Assembly (NCBI RefSeq): GCF_014287515.2 | Contig: NZ_CP092473.1 | Coordinates: forward strand, 540,001 to 604,000 | Source of the DNA: Roseburia rectibacter | GTDB lineage: Bacteria; Bacillota; Clostridia; Lachnospirales; Lachnospiraceae | Reading direction: 5' to 3' | Length of the DNA stretch: 64,000 nucleotides | Part shown: positions 12,967-21,758 of the stretch, in pieces | Position numbering within the stretch: position 1 is the stretch's first letter | Layout of the letters: each line of letters starts with the position of its first letter | Position numbers and translations under genes: made by a program | The notes under the pieces: model-generated | What the model was told of the DNA's origin: nothing | The model's input: only the letters and a program-made list of their open reading frames with translations | Databases searched by the model: none

Positions 12967-15084
12967 TTGGCTGGAAGAGAATATCCATTAGAGAGAACCA
13001 GAAACATTGGTATTATGGCTCACATTGATGCTGGTAAAACAACATTAACAGAGCGTATTCTTTACTATACCGGTGTTAACTATAAGATTGGTGATACTCA
13101 TGAAGGTACTGCTACCATGGACTGGATGGAGCAGGAGCAGGAAAGAGGTATCACGATTACATCAGCCGCTACAACATGTCACTGGACATTGGAAGAGTTC
13201 ACAAAACCAAAGGCAGGTGCTTTAGAGCATCGTATCAATATCATTGATACCCCTGGTCACGTTGACTTTACAGTAGAGGTAGAGCGTTCACTCCGTGTAC
13301 TTGACGGCGCTGTCGGCGTCTTCTGTGCAAAGGGTGGTGTTGAGCCTCAGTCCGAGAACGTATGGCGTCAGGCTGATACCTACAATGTACCGCGTATGGC
13401 ATTCATCAATAAGATGGATATCTTAGGTGCAAACTTCTACGGTGCTGTTGATCAGATCCGTACAAGATTAGGAAAAAATGCAATCGTTCTTCAGTTACCG
13501 ATTGGTAAAGAGGATGATTTCAAAGGTGTCATTGATTTATTCGAGATGAAAGCATACATCTACAACGACGATAAGGGTGATAATATCACTGTTACCGATG
13601 ATTTAGGTGATATGAAAGATGATGCAGAGCTTTACCGTTCTGAGTTAATCGAGAAAATCTGCGAGTTAGATGATGACTTAATGATGATGTACCTTGAGGG
13701 TGAAGAACCATCCGTAGAGGAAATGAAAAAAGTATTGAGAAAAGCTACCTGTGAATGTACAGCTGTACCTGTTTGCTGTGGTTCTGCTTACAGAAACAAG
13801 GGTGTACAGAAGCTTCTTGATGCAATTATCGAGTACATGCCGGCTCCAACAGACATCCCTTCAATCAAGGGTGTAGATCTGGATGGAAACGAAGTAGAGA
13901 GACATTCATCTGATGATGAGCCGTTCTCAGCTTTAGCATTCAAGATCATGGCTGACCCATTCGTAGGTAAACTTGCATTCTTCCGTGTATACTCCGGTAG
14001 CATGGCAGCAGGTTCTTACGTTCTCAATGCAACAAAAGATAAAAAAGAGCGTGTTGGACGTATCCTTCAGATGCATGCGAATAAGAGACAGGAGCTCGAC
14101 AGAGTTTACTCTGGTGATATCGCAGCAGCAGTTGGATTTAAGTTCACCACAACAGGTGATACCATCTGTGATGAGCAGCATCCTGTAATCTTAGAGTCCA
14201 TGGAATTCCCAGAGCCGGTTATCGAGCTTGCTATTGAGCCGAAAACAAAGGCTGGACAGGGTAAGATGGGTGAGGCTCTTGCAAAACTTGCAGAAGAGGA
14301 TCCTACATTCCGTGCGCATACTGATCAGGAAACAGGTCAGACAATCATCGCTGGTATGGGTGAGCTTCATCTGGAGATCATCGTTGACCGTCTCCTTCGT
14401 GAATTTAAGGTAGAGGCAAACGTTGGTGCACCTCAGGTTGCTTACAAAGAGACATTTACAAAACCTGTAGATGTTGAGTACAAATATGCAAAACAGTCTG
14501 GTGGACGTGGACAGTACGGACACTGTAAAGTTAAATTCGAGCCGATGGATCCGAACGGCGAAGAGACATTCAAGTTCGAGTCTAGCGTAGTTGGTGGTGC
14601 TATTCCGAAGGAATACATCCCGGCAGTAGGTGAAGGTATCGAAGAAGCAGCTCAGGCTGGTATTCTTGGAGGATTCCCGGTACTTGGTGTACATGCTAAC
14701 GTATACGACGGATCTTACCATGAAGTCGATTCATCCGAGATGGCATTCCACATTGCCGGATCTATGGCTTTCAAGGAAGCTATGCAGAAGGCAAGTCCGG
14801 TATTACTTGAGCCGATCATGAAGGTTGAAGTAACTATGCCAGAGGAATACATGGGTGATGTTATCGGTGATATCAACTCCCGTCGTGGACGTATCGAGGG
14901 AATGGATGATATCGGTGGCGGTAAGCTTGTAAAAGCTTATGTTCCGCTTGCTGAGATGTTCGGATATTCTACAGACTTACGTTCTAAGACACAGGGACGT
15001 GGTAACTACTCTATGTTCTTCGAGAAATATGAGCCAGTACCAAAGAATGTACAGGAAAAGGTATTAGCAGACAAATCTAAATAA
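12967..15084 (+). CDS. fusA: Elongation factor G
   Basis: Translocation GTPase, 705 residues. G1 [15 protein letters not shown] near residue 17, G3 DTPGHVDFT near 95, G4 NKMD near 148, then domains II-V ending in [19 protein letters not shown]. The start codon is TTG at 12967, with AAGGAGG seven bases upstream; no ATG or GTG fits. The same start codon type recurs in the amidohydrolase gene at 46615. It probably shares a transcript with rpsL and rpsG, because no terminator or strong promoter lies in the short gap. Confidence 0.98.
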   Translation: MAGREYPLERTRNIGIMAHIDAGKTTLTERILYYTGVNYKIGDTHEGTATMDWMEQEQERGITITSAATTCHWTLEEFTKPKAGALEHRINIIDTPGHVDFTVEVERSLRVLDGAVGVFCAKGGVEPQSENVWRQADTYNVPRMAFINKMDILGANFYGAVDQIRTRLGKNAIVLQLPIGKEDDFKGVIDLFEMKAYIYNDDKGDNITVTDDLGDMKDDAELYRSELIEKICELDDDLMMMYLEGEEPSVEEMKKVLRKATCECTAVPVCCGSAYRNKGVQKLLDAIIEYMPAPTDIPSIKGVDLDGNEVERHSSDDEPFSALAFKIMADPFVGKLAFFRVYSGSMAAGSYVLNATKDKKERVGRILQMHANKRQELDRVYSGDIAAAVGFKFTTTGDTICDEQHPVILESMEFPEPVIELAIEPKTKAGQGKMGEALAKLAEEDPTFRAHTDQETGQTIIAGMGELHLEIIVDRLLREFKVEANVGAPQVAYKETFTKPVDVEYKYAKQSGGRGQYGHCKVKFEPMDPNGEETFKFESSVVGGAIPKEYIPAVGEGIEEAAQAGILGGFPVLGVHANVYDGSYHEVDSSEMAFHIAGSMAFKEAMQKASPVLLEPIMKVEVTMPEEYMGDVIGDINSRRGRIEGMDDIGGGKLVKAYVPLAEMFGYSTDLRSKTQGRGNYSMFFEKYEPVPKNVQEKVLADKSK

Positions 15085-15121
15085 TGCACCATCTGTTTTT
15101 CTGTGAATAATACTAAAACAT

Positions 15122-15152
15122 CCGGATTTCCTATAAAATATAGGAAATCCGG
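15122..15152. terminator. 14-bp hairpin after fusA
   Basis: Perfect stem 15122-15135 / 15139-15152 (arms begin CCGGATTTCC) with an AAA loop. No T-run follows, so it is either a weak terminator or an mRNA 3'-end stabiliser between fusA and the tuf promoter. Confidence 0.55.
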
Positions 15153-15163
15153 TAAGAAATAGC

Positions 15164-15192
15164 TTGAAAAACGATTGATTATTTTATATAAT
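15164..15192 (+). promoter_or_regulatory. tuf promoter
   Basis: TTGAAA (15164-15169), 17-bp spacer, TATAAT (15187-15192). It gives tuf its own transcript with a leader of about 65 nt. Confidence 0.85.
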
Positions 15193-15263
15193 CAGAGTTA
15201 GCCGAGTTATTGAAAATAACAACTATAGCCCATAGGGCATCATTTTAAGGAGGATATTCAAAA

Positions 15264-16451
15264 ATGGCAAAAGCTAAGTTTGAAAGAACAAAACCACATT
15301 GTAATATTGGTACCATTGGACACGTTGACCATGGTAAAACAACTTTAACAGCTGCTATTTCTAAAGTATTAGCTGCAAGAGTTGCTGGTAACACAGCTAC
15401 AGATTTCGATAACATCGATAAAGCTCCAGAAGAGAGAGAGCGTGGTATCACAATTTCTACTGCTCATATCGAGTATGAGACAGAGAAGAGACATTACGCA
15501 CACGTTGACTGCCCAGGTCATGCCGATTACGTTAAGAACATGATCACTGGTGCTGCTCAGATGGATGGTGCTATCCTCGTTGTAGCTGCTACTGACGGTG
15601 TTATGGCTCAGACAAAAGAGCACATCTTATTATCCCGTCAGGTAGGTGTACCTTACATCGTTGTTTTCTTAAACAAATGCGATATGGTAGACGATCCGGA
15701 GTTAATCGAGTTAGTAGAGATGGAAGTTACAGAGCAGCTTGAAGAGTACGGCTTCGAAGGATGCCCGATCATCAAAGGTTCTGCTTTAAAAGCTCTTGAA
15801 GATCCAAACGGCGAGTGGGGCGACAAGATCATGGAGTTAATGGATACTGTTGATGAGTACATCCCAGATCCACAGCGTGATACAGATAAACCATTCTTAA
15901 TGCCAGTTGAGGACGTATTCACAATCACAGGTCGTGGTACAGTTGCTACCGGACGTGTTGAGAGAGGTACATTACACTTAAATGATAACCTTGAGATCCT
16001 TGGTGTTAAAGAGGACGTTCAGACAACAGTTGTAACTGGTATCGAGATGTTCCGTAAACAGTTAGACGAGGCTCAGGCTGGTGATAACATCGGTGCATTA
16101 CTTCGTGGTATCAACCGTGATCAGATTGTTCGTGGTCAGGTTCTTGCTAAACCAGGTACAGTTACATGCCATCGTAAATTTACAGCTCAGGTTTACGTAT
16201 TAACAAAAGATGAGGGTGGTCGTCATACTCCATTCTTCAACAACTACCGTCCACAGTTCTACTTCAGAACAACAGACGTAACTGGTGTATGTAACTTACC
16301 AGCTGGTACAGAGATGTGCATGCCTGGTGATAACATCGAGATGACTATCGAGTTAATTCACCCAGTAGCTATGGAGCAGGGTCTTACATTCGCTATCCGT
16401 GAGGGTGGACGTACTGTTGGATCAGGTCGTGTTGCTACAGTTATCGAGTAA
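15264..16451 (+). CDS. tuf: Elongation factor Tu
   Basis: GTPase that delivers aminoacyl-tRNA, 395 residues, full length. G1 [14 protein letters not shown] (residues 16-29), G3 [20 protein letters not shown] (about 79-98), G4 NKCDMVDD (about 134). Domains II and III include [14 protein letters not shown] and the C-terminal [24 protein letters not shown] precedes the ATG. It is followed by a strong terminator, so the str cluster ends here. Confidence 0.99.
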   Translation: MAKAKFERTKPHCNIGTIGHVDHGKTTLTAAISKVLAARVAGNTATDFDNIDKAPEERERGITISTAHIEYETEKRHYAHVDCPGHADYVKNMITGAAQMDGAILVVAATDGVMAQTKEHILLSRQVGVPYIVVFLNKCDMVDDPELIELVEMEVTEQLEEYGFEGCPIIKGSALKALEDPNGEWGDKIMELMDTVDEYIPDPQRDTDKPFLMPVEDVFTITGRGTVATGRVERGTLHLNDNLEILGVKEDVQTTVVTGIEMFRKQLDEAQAGDNIGALLRGINRDQIVRGQVLAKPGTVTCHRKFTAQVYVLTKDEGGRHTPFFNNYRPQFYFRTTDVTGVCNLPAGTEMCMPGDNIEMTIELIHPVAMEQGLTFAIREGGRTVGSGRVATVIE

Positions 16452-16472
16452 TTTATAATTGCTTAAAATTAA

Positions 16473-16500
16473 GGGTTCCCAGTGATGGGAGCCCTTTTTT
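16473..16500 (+). terminator. tuf terminator
   Basis: Stem GGGTTCCCA (16473-16481) / TGGGAGCCC (16486-16494) with a GTGA loop, then T6. Confidence 0.95.
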
Positions 16501-16587
16501 GATATTATTTTGAAACTATAATGTAATTTTAGTGAAAAAATGGTAAACTGTTATTTGTTATTTTAATAATTTGAAAAGAGGCAGAAG

Positions 16588-18369
16588 ATGAACAACAAAA
16601 CAACCAGAAACAGTTTACTACTATTAGTGACGGCAGCTGTCTGGGGGGCAGCTTTTGTGGCGCAGACAGTTGGCGGACAGGCGATCGGAGCGTATTCATT
16701 TAATTGTATCCGCAGCATTATCGGTGCATTGGTGTTGATTCCGGTTATGAAGTTTTTGGACAAAAAAAATTTATCACCGAAAAGACCAAAGACAAAGGAA
16801 GATTACAAACTTTTGATAAAAGGCGGAATCTGTTGTGGAGTGGCACTCTGCATTTCTACGAATTTACAGCAGGTTGGAATCCTGATGGGAGCCAGTGCTG
16901 GAAAAGCAGGTTTCCTGACAGCAGTTTATATTTTGCTCGTGCCGATCTTAGGTTTATTTTTACATAAAAAATGTGGTATGAATATATGGTTTGCAGTTGC
17001 GCTTGCACTGGTGGGACTGTATTTTTTGTGTATGCAGGATAAGAATGGATTTCACCCGGCAGATTTGTTACTTCTTTGCTGTGCGTTTGGGTTTTCTATT
17101 CAGATTTTATTTGTCGATTATTTTTCACCGAAGGTGGATGGGGTACGTCTTTCCATGATCCAATTTCTTGTAACCGGGGTGCTGACTTCAGTTCCAATGT
17201 TTGTGGTTGATATGCAGCATTCAATCCCAGGGATTGAGGTGTGGGCGCAAGCTTTTTTATCATGGTCGGCATGGGTTCCGATTTTATATGCAGGAATTAT
17301 GTCCTGTGGGGTTGGATATACATTGCAGATCATTGGTCAGAATGGGCTGAATCCAACAGTGGCATCTCTTATCATGAGTCTGGAAGCCGTGTTTTCAGCC
17401 GTGTTTGGATGGCTGATTTTGAATCAGAAACTTAGTACGAAAGAGATATTTGGCTGTTGTCTGATTTTTGCAGCAATTATTCTGGCGCAGCTTCCGGTGA
17501 AAGGGAAAAATAGGAGAAAAATGAAAAAAACAAAATATTCTGGTAAACAGAATTTAACATTAATATTATTGTTTGCCGTATTTCTAGGGTTATTTGCAGA
17601 TCCATGTGCGATCAATGCAAAGGCGGATCAAAAGAAAAAAGACTATGGTGTATTTTTAAGCATTGATTCGTCTAAGATGCAGAAATTATACGCATACAAA
17701 CTTGTGGTCATTGATGCACAGTATTTTTCGGCAAAAGAGATACGCGCCCTGCATAAGAGAGGTGTAAAAGTTTATACCTACTTAAATGTCGGGTCCATTG
17801 AAAAATTTCGTGATTATTATAAAAAATATGAACATCTTACGATTGGGAGTTATGAGAACTGGGAAGAGGAAAAGTGGGTAGATGTTTCCAATAAGAATTG
17901 GCAGAAGTTTATCGGAAATTTGTCAAAGAAGCTGTTGAAAAAAGGCGTGGATGGTTTCTTTATTGATAATTGTGACGTTTATGATTACGCAAAGACAAAG
18001 CAGAATTTTACAGGGCTTGCAAAGATACTGAAAAATGTTAAGCGCCTTGGAAAAGATGTCGTAATCAATGGTGGGGATGTTTTTGTCACGAAATACAGAA
18101 AAACATATGGTTCAGCAAAAGACATTATGACTGCAGTTAATCAGGAATGTGTGTGGAGCAGTATTCAATTTAAAACAGGTTCGTTTGGAAAACAGACCAA
18201 AGCAGCGCGCGGATATTTTACTGATTATGTTAAGAAATGTAAAAAGGACGGAATGAAAGTTTATCTGCTGGAATATACAAAAGATAAAAAGCTGATCAGA
18301 CAGATCAAAGAGTATTGCAAAAAAAATAAATTTCATTATTATATCTCAGATTCGATCGAACTTGATTAG
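16588..18369 (+). CDS. EamA (DMT) permease joined in frame to GH114-like glycosidase
   Basis: One uninterrupted 593-codon frame with two unrelated halves. Residues 1-305 are an EamA drug/metabolite transporter with about ten membrane helices (LVTAAVWGAAFVAQTVGG, two internal repeats; the second repeat ends QLPVKGKNRRK). Residues 312-593 are a separate secreted-type domain of the endo-alpha-1,4-polygalactosaminidase/GH114 family. The junction at 17506-17520 reads GGGAAAAATAGGAGAAAA before an ATG: one extra A in the A5 run would put the TAG in frame and end the permease there, with that TAG overlapping the next gene's AGGAG site. I therefore suspect two ancestral adjacent genes joined by a one-base loss, or a sequencing error. 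If the fusion is real, the extra hydrophobic segment would place the enzyme outside the cell. Confidence 0.8.
   Translation: MNNKTTRNSLLLLVTAAVWGAAFVAQTVGGQAIGAYSFNCIRSIIGALVLIPVMKFLDKKNLSPKRPKTKEDYKLLIKGGICCGVALCISTNLQQVGILMGASAGKAGFLTAVYILLVPILGLFLHKKCGMNIWFAVALALVGLYFLCMQDKNGFHPADLLLLCCAFGFSIQILFVDYFSPKVDGVRLSMIQFLVTGVLTSVPMFVVDMQHSIPGIEVWAQAFLSWSAWVPILYAGIMSCGVGYTLQIIGQNGLNPTVASLIMSLEAVFSAVFGWLILNQKLSTKEIFGCCLIFAAIILAQLPVKGKNRRKMKKTKYSGKQNLTLILLFAVFLGLFADPCAINAKADQKKKDYGVFLSIDSSKMQKLYAYKLVVIDAQYFSAKEIRALHKRGVKVYTYLNVGSIEKFRDYYKKYEHLTIGSYENWEEEKWVDVSNKNWQKFIGNLSKKLLKKGVDGFFIDNCDVYDYAKTKQNFTGLAKILKNVKRLGKDVVINGGDVFVTKYRKTYGSAKDIMTAVNQECVWSSIQFKTGSFGKQTKAARGYFTDYVKKCKKDGMKVYLLEYTKDKKLIRQIKEYCKKNKFHYYISDSIELD
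17521..18369 (+). CDS. GH114-like endo-alpha-1,4-polygalactosaminidase, own start inside the fused frame
   Basis: The ATG at 17521 has AGGAG (17512-17516) correctly placed and begins a classic signal peptide: MKKTKYSGKQ, the hydrophobic core LTLILLFAVFLGLFA, and a likely cleavage at INAKA|DQ (residues 38-39). The mature part is a TIM-barrel type domain: DYGVFLSIDSSKM, VYTYLNVGSIEKFRDYY, KKGVDGFFIDNCDVYDY (acidic residues where the family has its catalytic Asp) and KDVVINGGDVFV. The family hydrolyses galactosaminogalactan-type polymers, but bacterial members are mostly uncharacterised. Either this start or the upstream fusion, or both, may be used. The gene ends before a terminator at 18412. 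Confidence 0.75.
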   Translation: MKKTKYSGKQNLTLILLFAVFLGLFADPCAINAKADQKKKDYGVFLSIDSSKMQKLYAYKLVVIDAQYFSAKEIRALHKRGVKVYTYLNVGSIEKFRDYYKKYEHLTIGSYENWEEEKWVDVSNKNWQKFIGNLSKKLLKKGVDGFFIDNCDVYDYAKTKQNFTGLAKILKNVKRLGKDVVINGGDVFVTKYRKTYGSAKDIMTAVNQECVWSSIQFKTGSFGKQTKAARGYFTDYVKKCKKDGMKVYLLEYTKDKKLIRQIKEYCKKNKFHYYISDSIELD

Positions 18370-18411
18370 TGCATTTTGCAGCGTGTAAACGATGGATAGA
18401 GTCTGGTAAAC

Positions 18412-18442
18412 AAGGCATCGGTTGAAAATTCGGTGCCTTTTT
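18412..18442 (+). terminator. Terminator after GH114 gene
   Basis: Stem AAGGCATCG (18412-18420) / CGGTGCCTT (18431-18439) with one G-T pair, followed by TTT. Confidence 0.8.
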
Positions 18443-18497
18443 GATATCTTTTGGGTAAAAAGGCTATGGATGTCAGACATGACAGGAAAGGAAAACT

Positions 18498-19028
18498 ATG
18501 GAAGCAAAAGAATTAGGAGCATTTATCGCACAGATACGCAAGGAAAATCAAATGACACAGGCACAGCTAGCAGTCTGCCTGAAAGTCACAGACAAAGCTG
18601 TCAGCCGTTGGGAGAGGGGAATGGGATTTCCGGATATCCAGACACTAGAACCGTTGGCAGAGGCACTGGGCATTACTTTGACAGAGCTGATGAAATGTCA
18701 GAAGATGCAGCAGCAGGAGGTAAGTGTGCAGGATACTGATGCGGTGATCGAGGCGGGCATTGATATCGCAAAATATCAGCAGAAGATGCAGAGAAAAAAG
18801 ATGATGCAGGGTTTTGGACTGATTGTAGCAGGTTCATTTGTAATTTTTAATGCAGTATATCTGCATGCCAGCGTAACATTCAGTGCGATATTGCCGAATA
18901 GCGCAGATGGACCGACTGCAGTATTTTATGCGGGAAAACTTGGTGATGTAAAACCATACATCTGGGGAATGGTCGGTGTAGCTGCGATCGCAGGAGGAAT
19001 CATCCGAATCATCCGTGGACGGAGATAG
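18498..19028 (+). CDS. XRE-family regulator with membrane anchor
   Basis: 176 residues. The first 65 are a Cro/C1-type helix-turn-helix (IAQIRKENQMTQAQLAVCLKV, then VSRWERGMGFPDIQTLEPLA), the layout typical of DNA-binding repressors. After a charged linker come two likely membrane helices, about 103-121 (GFGLIVAGSFVIFNAVYL) and 155-172 (WGMVGVAAIAGGIIRII). This links DNA binding to the membrane, suggesting that it senses an envelope signal or is inactivated by the CPBP protease encoded next. That link is inference from proximity. The start is supported by AGGAAAGGA upstream. Confidence 0.85.
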   Translation: MEAKELGAFIAQIRKENQMTQAQLAVCLKVTDKAVSRWERGMGFPDIQTLEPLAEALGITLTELMKCQKMQQQEVSVQDTDAVIEAGIDIAKYQQKMQRKKMMQGFGLIVAGSFVIFNAVYLHASVTFSAILPNSADGPTAVFYAGKLGDVKPYIWGMVGVAAIAGGIIRIIRGRR

Positions 19029-19117
19029 AAACAGCAGTTACTGCAATTGACAGTGCAGAACAAAATCCTTATAATAAAAAGGTAACATTTATTGATTGTA
19101 AGGGGAGGAGTTTTGGA

Positions 19118-20179
19118 ATGGAACAAAAAGAGATGGCAAAAAAGAGGTTAATTATTTATGTGCTTATTGCCTATGGTCTGACCTATCTCATGGGAATTCT
19201 GATGTGGTATGGCAGTACAAAAGGATATGATCTTACGGCATTTCCAACGGCGCAGATGATGTATCCGGCCACAGGCGTGATTATTGGACTTTTTCTGGCA
19301 CACAAAGGAGAAAAGATTCTGCCGACAGGTTTTTTTATTACGGTTCTGGCAACAACTGGAGTCCTGATTGTACTTGCACTTTTATCCGTATTTTCTCCGG
19401 TAAATGATCTGAATATTGCAGGAATGACGATGTCCGTTTATAATCTGATCTCACAGTATGTACTTATCATTGGGAGTATCGTGGCATTCATTTTTCTTGC
19501 GGTTACAGGAAATGAAAAGAGGGCAGCTGCGGGACTGACCAGACAAAACTGGAAAAGTGCTGTGTTTATTGTACTTTTATTTGTGGGTATTTATATTGTA
19601 AGAACTGTAGTGTCGATGGCAGGACAGGGCGTGTCTGACGGCAATGGAATGCAGTATGTAAAAGAATGGGCGGCAATGTTTAAAGATCCTGTGATGTGGC
19701 TGAATATCGTTGCACTTCCGATCAATTATTTTTTTGTATTTATTGCATTTTTCGGAGAAGAATATGGCTGGAGATATTATCTGCAACCCATTTTACAGAA
19801 AAAGTTCGGTCTTCGTGCAGGTGTGATCGTGCTTGGTGTGGTATGGGGACTGTGGCATATTCCGGATGATCTGTTTTATTATACACAGACATCGGGAATC
19901 CAGATGATTTTTGCACAGCAGATCACCTGTATTGCACTTGGAATCTTTTTTGCATATGCTTATATGAAAACAAAAAATATCTGGGTGCCGGTCTGCCTGC
20001 ATTATCTGAATAACAACCTGATACCGATCATTTCAGGTACATTTTCCGCAGATGTTCTGGAAAATCAGACTGTAAGCTGGAAAGAACTTCCGGCTGCGCT
20101 GGTGCTAAATGGATTGTGCTTTGGATTTTTTCTGCTGTCAGATGTGTTCAAAAAGAAAGAAGTTCAAAAAGAGGATTAA
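19118..20179 (+). CDS. CPBP family intramembrane metalloprotease
   Basis: 353 residues with about eight to nine membrane helices. The CPBP/Abi motifs are in order: EEYGWRYYLQP near residue 214 (EExxxR), GLWHIPDDLFY near 244, and HYLNNNLIP near 294. The family includes the Rce1 CAAX protease and bacterial self-immunity proteins to bacteriocins. The residue set here is complete, so activity is plausible; the substrate is unknown. It follows the membrane-anchored XRE regulator in the same direction at 90 bp and has its own GGGGAGG site (19102). A strong terminator follows. Confidence 0.88.
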   Translation: MEQKEMAKKRLIIYVLIAYGLTYLMGILMWYGSTKGYDLTAFPTAQMMYPATGVIIGLFLAHKGEKILPTGFFITVLATTGVLIVLALLSVFSPVNDLNIAGMTMSVYNLISQYVLIIGSIVAFIFLAVTGNEKRAAAGLTRQNWKSAVFIVLLFVGIYIVRTVVSMAGQGVSDGNGMQYVKEWAAMFKDPVMWLNIVALPINYFFVFIAFFGEEYGWRYYLQPILQKKFGLRAGVIVLGVVWGLWHIPDDLFYYTQTSGIQMIFAQQITCIALGIFFAYAYMKTKNIWVPVCLHYLNNNLIPIISGTFSADVLENQTVSWKELPAALVLNGLCFGFFLLSDVFKKKEVQKED

Positions 20180-20221
20180 TTTGAAGAAAAATTACCTGTA
20201 AAAAGCATATGGTGTCATATG

Positions 20222-20283
20222 AAAAAGCGCATGTACAGTAAAAAAGATTGTCAGAAAGATGATTTTACTGCATATGCGCTTTT
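20222..20283. terminator. Bidirectional terminator between CPBP gene and small ORF
   Basis: Arms 20222-20242 (AAAAAGCGCATGTACAGTAA) and 20263-20283 (TTTTACTGCATATGCGCTTT) pair with a few mismatches. They are A-rich on the left and T-rich on the right, so the hairpin works for both converging genes. Confidence 0.85.
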
Positions 20284-20324
20284 GGTTCATGACAATAGAA
20301 AGCCTGCAAAACGTGAATTCTATT

Positions 20325-20477
20325 TTAAAACATGATTTTTGATTTATTTTTTAACAGTCTGGCACCATTTACGATCAGAAGAATCCCGGCGGTGATTCCA
20401 CCCGCAAGGACACAGATACCAACTGCCAGTGTACAAGCCCCGGTAGAACCCATTGTCTTATAAATTTTTTCGTCCAT
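20325..20477 (-). CDS. Small membrane protein, 50 residues
   Basis: A minus-strand ORF of 50 codons with a clear ribosome site, AAAGGGGG, eight bases before the ATG (complement of 20475-20477). It reads MDEKIYKTMGSTG at the start, then a hydrophobic stretch (residues 14-37: ACTLAVGICVLAGGITAGI and on) and a basic tail RLLKNKSKIMF. One membrane helix with a cytoplasmic positive end is likely. I do not recognise a family. It faces the CPBP gene across a shared terminator and lies upstream of nothing obvious, so its role is unknown. Confidence 0.65.
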   Translation of the reverse strand: MDEKIYKTMGSTGACTLAVGICVLAGGITAGILLIVNGARLLKNKSKIMF

Positions 20478-20581
20478 CTTATATGCCCCCTTTGTTTGGA
20501 TTTCTCATATTCTTAATGTATATTATTCTATCATTATTCTCATGAATATACAAACCTAGATTAAAAAATATCTGATAAAAA

Positions 20582-21616
20582 TTACAGTTCATCGGGTGTC
20601 CAGTCACCGAGAACCAGTTTTCTTGCAAAGTGTCTGGCCTGTTGTTCATCCAGATTTTGAACAAAATCAGCCTGGTCAGAAAGTGGACGGCAGTCAGAGG
20701 TTGCGGGGTAACTTGCGTATTCGGCATAACATACCGTTTCATGTGTATTTTTGCGGTTCCAGTCATGAAAACCGGCAGGATGGATATGCGCGCCAAGTTC
20801 ACAGGAAATCAGGATCGTTTTTGCATAGTCGCGCCATGGTCTGCCAAGATAGACAGATCCGGCAGGGCAGTCTTTGGAGATGAACCGGCAGTCGGAAAAA
20901 ACGTAGCCGTATGTCTGACCTTTTGGTGTGGAGGCGGCAGTTACATAGCCCTGGATAAGAGGAAATGCAGATGTATCGGAAAGCGCATCGGACAGGGCTG
21001 ATGTTTTTGTGCGCAGCAGGGATTCTATGGTGCAATGTTCAAAATATGCTGTGGCACTGCCAAAAATAAAGTCAATATCGCCGCAGATATAGCAGTTTTT
21101 ATAATAATGTCTGCCGTTGATACGCGGGGCAAACTGTTTTGGACCGATGAATCCTCCGGGCTGTCGTTCTGTTTCAGGAAGCGGTCCGGTAAAAAGTGTG
21201 TCCTGATGTCCGAGAAGGCGGCAGGAATCGATCGTAAGGCGGTCACCGTCAGCATAGAGAGCGATCGCCTGTCCATGTGTGGCAGAATCTCCCGAAGCGT
21301 TTTCAACGGTGAGATTTTGAAGCGTTACATCATGTGTATCTATAAACAGTGTATATGTGCGGAAGGTACCACGCTTACTTCCATCGGGCATCAGATCCAG
21401 GGCATAATCATCATAGGTGATGACAGTATCGGAATTGTTTTTACCCATACCACGCAGTGTAACATAGGGTTTATCTATAGTCAGTTTTTCATGATAAATG
21501 CCCGGTTCGATTTCAATGACAGTTGGTGTCTGATCAGCGGCAGGAATATGTGCTATTGCAGCACTGATAGTGGAAAAATGATCCGGATTGCTGGAAACAT
21601 GGAGTATTTTTTGCAT
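20582..21616 (-). CDS. Pectinesterase (carbohydrate esterase family 8)
   Basis: 344 residues. Pectin methylesterases remove methyl esters from polygalacturonate. The signature blocks are in order: ITYDDYALD, GDSATHGQAIAL near residue 110, GHQDTLFTG near 136 (active-site Asp), GDIDFIFGSATAYFEHC near 182 (second Asp), and YLGRPWRDYAKT near 268 (Arg/Trp). There is no signal peptide (MQKILHVSSNPDHFSTISAA), so it should act in the cytoplasm on imported methylated oligogalacturonides rather than on polymer. The ATG follows AAAGGA. It is transcribed away from the aldolase gene, from a 140-bp shared upstream region. Confidence 0.93.
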   Translation of the reverse strand: MQKILHVSSNPDHFSTISAAIAHIPAADQTPTVIEIEPGIYHEKLTIDKPYVTLRGMGKNNSDTVITYDDYALDLMPDGSKRGTFRTYTLFIDTHDVTLQNLTVENASGDSATHGQAIALYADGDRLTIDSCRLLGHQDTLFTGPLPETERQPGGFIGPKQFAPRINGRHYYKNCYICGDIDFIFGSATAYFEHCTIESLLRTKTSALSDALSDTSAFPLIQGYVTAASTPKGQTYGYVFSDCRFISKDCPAGSVYLGRPWRDYAKTILISCELGAHIHPAGFHDWNRKNTHETVCYAEYASYPATSDCRPLSDQADFVQNLDEQQARHFARKLVLGDWTPDEL

Positions 21617-21758
21617 GGGAAAATCCTTTCTTTGTTTCTTAATATTTTCTGAGGATAGTATAACACAGATATTGTCTGGTTGAAATTGGGAAAGAGGATG
21701 TTTATAATAGAATATAAAATAGGAAAAAGGTACAGTATTGAAAGGTGTGGAGATTATT

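Noticed and set aside
18422..18739. 105-codon ORF overlapping the XRE gene
   Set aside because: It is an out-of-frame shadow; the XRE frame has the ribosome site and the clear helix-turn-helix.
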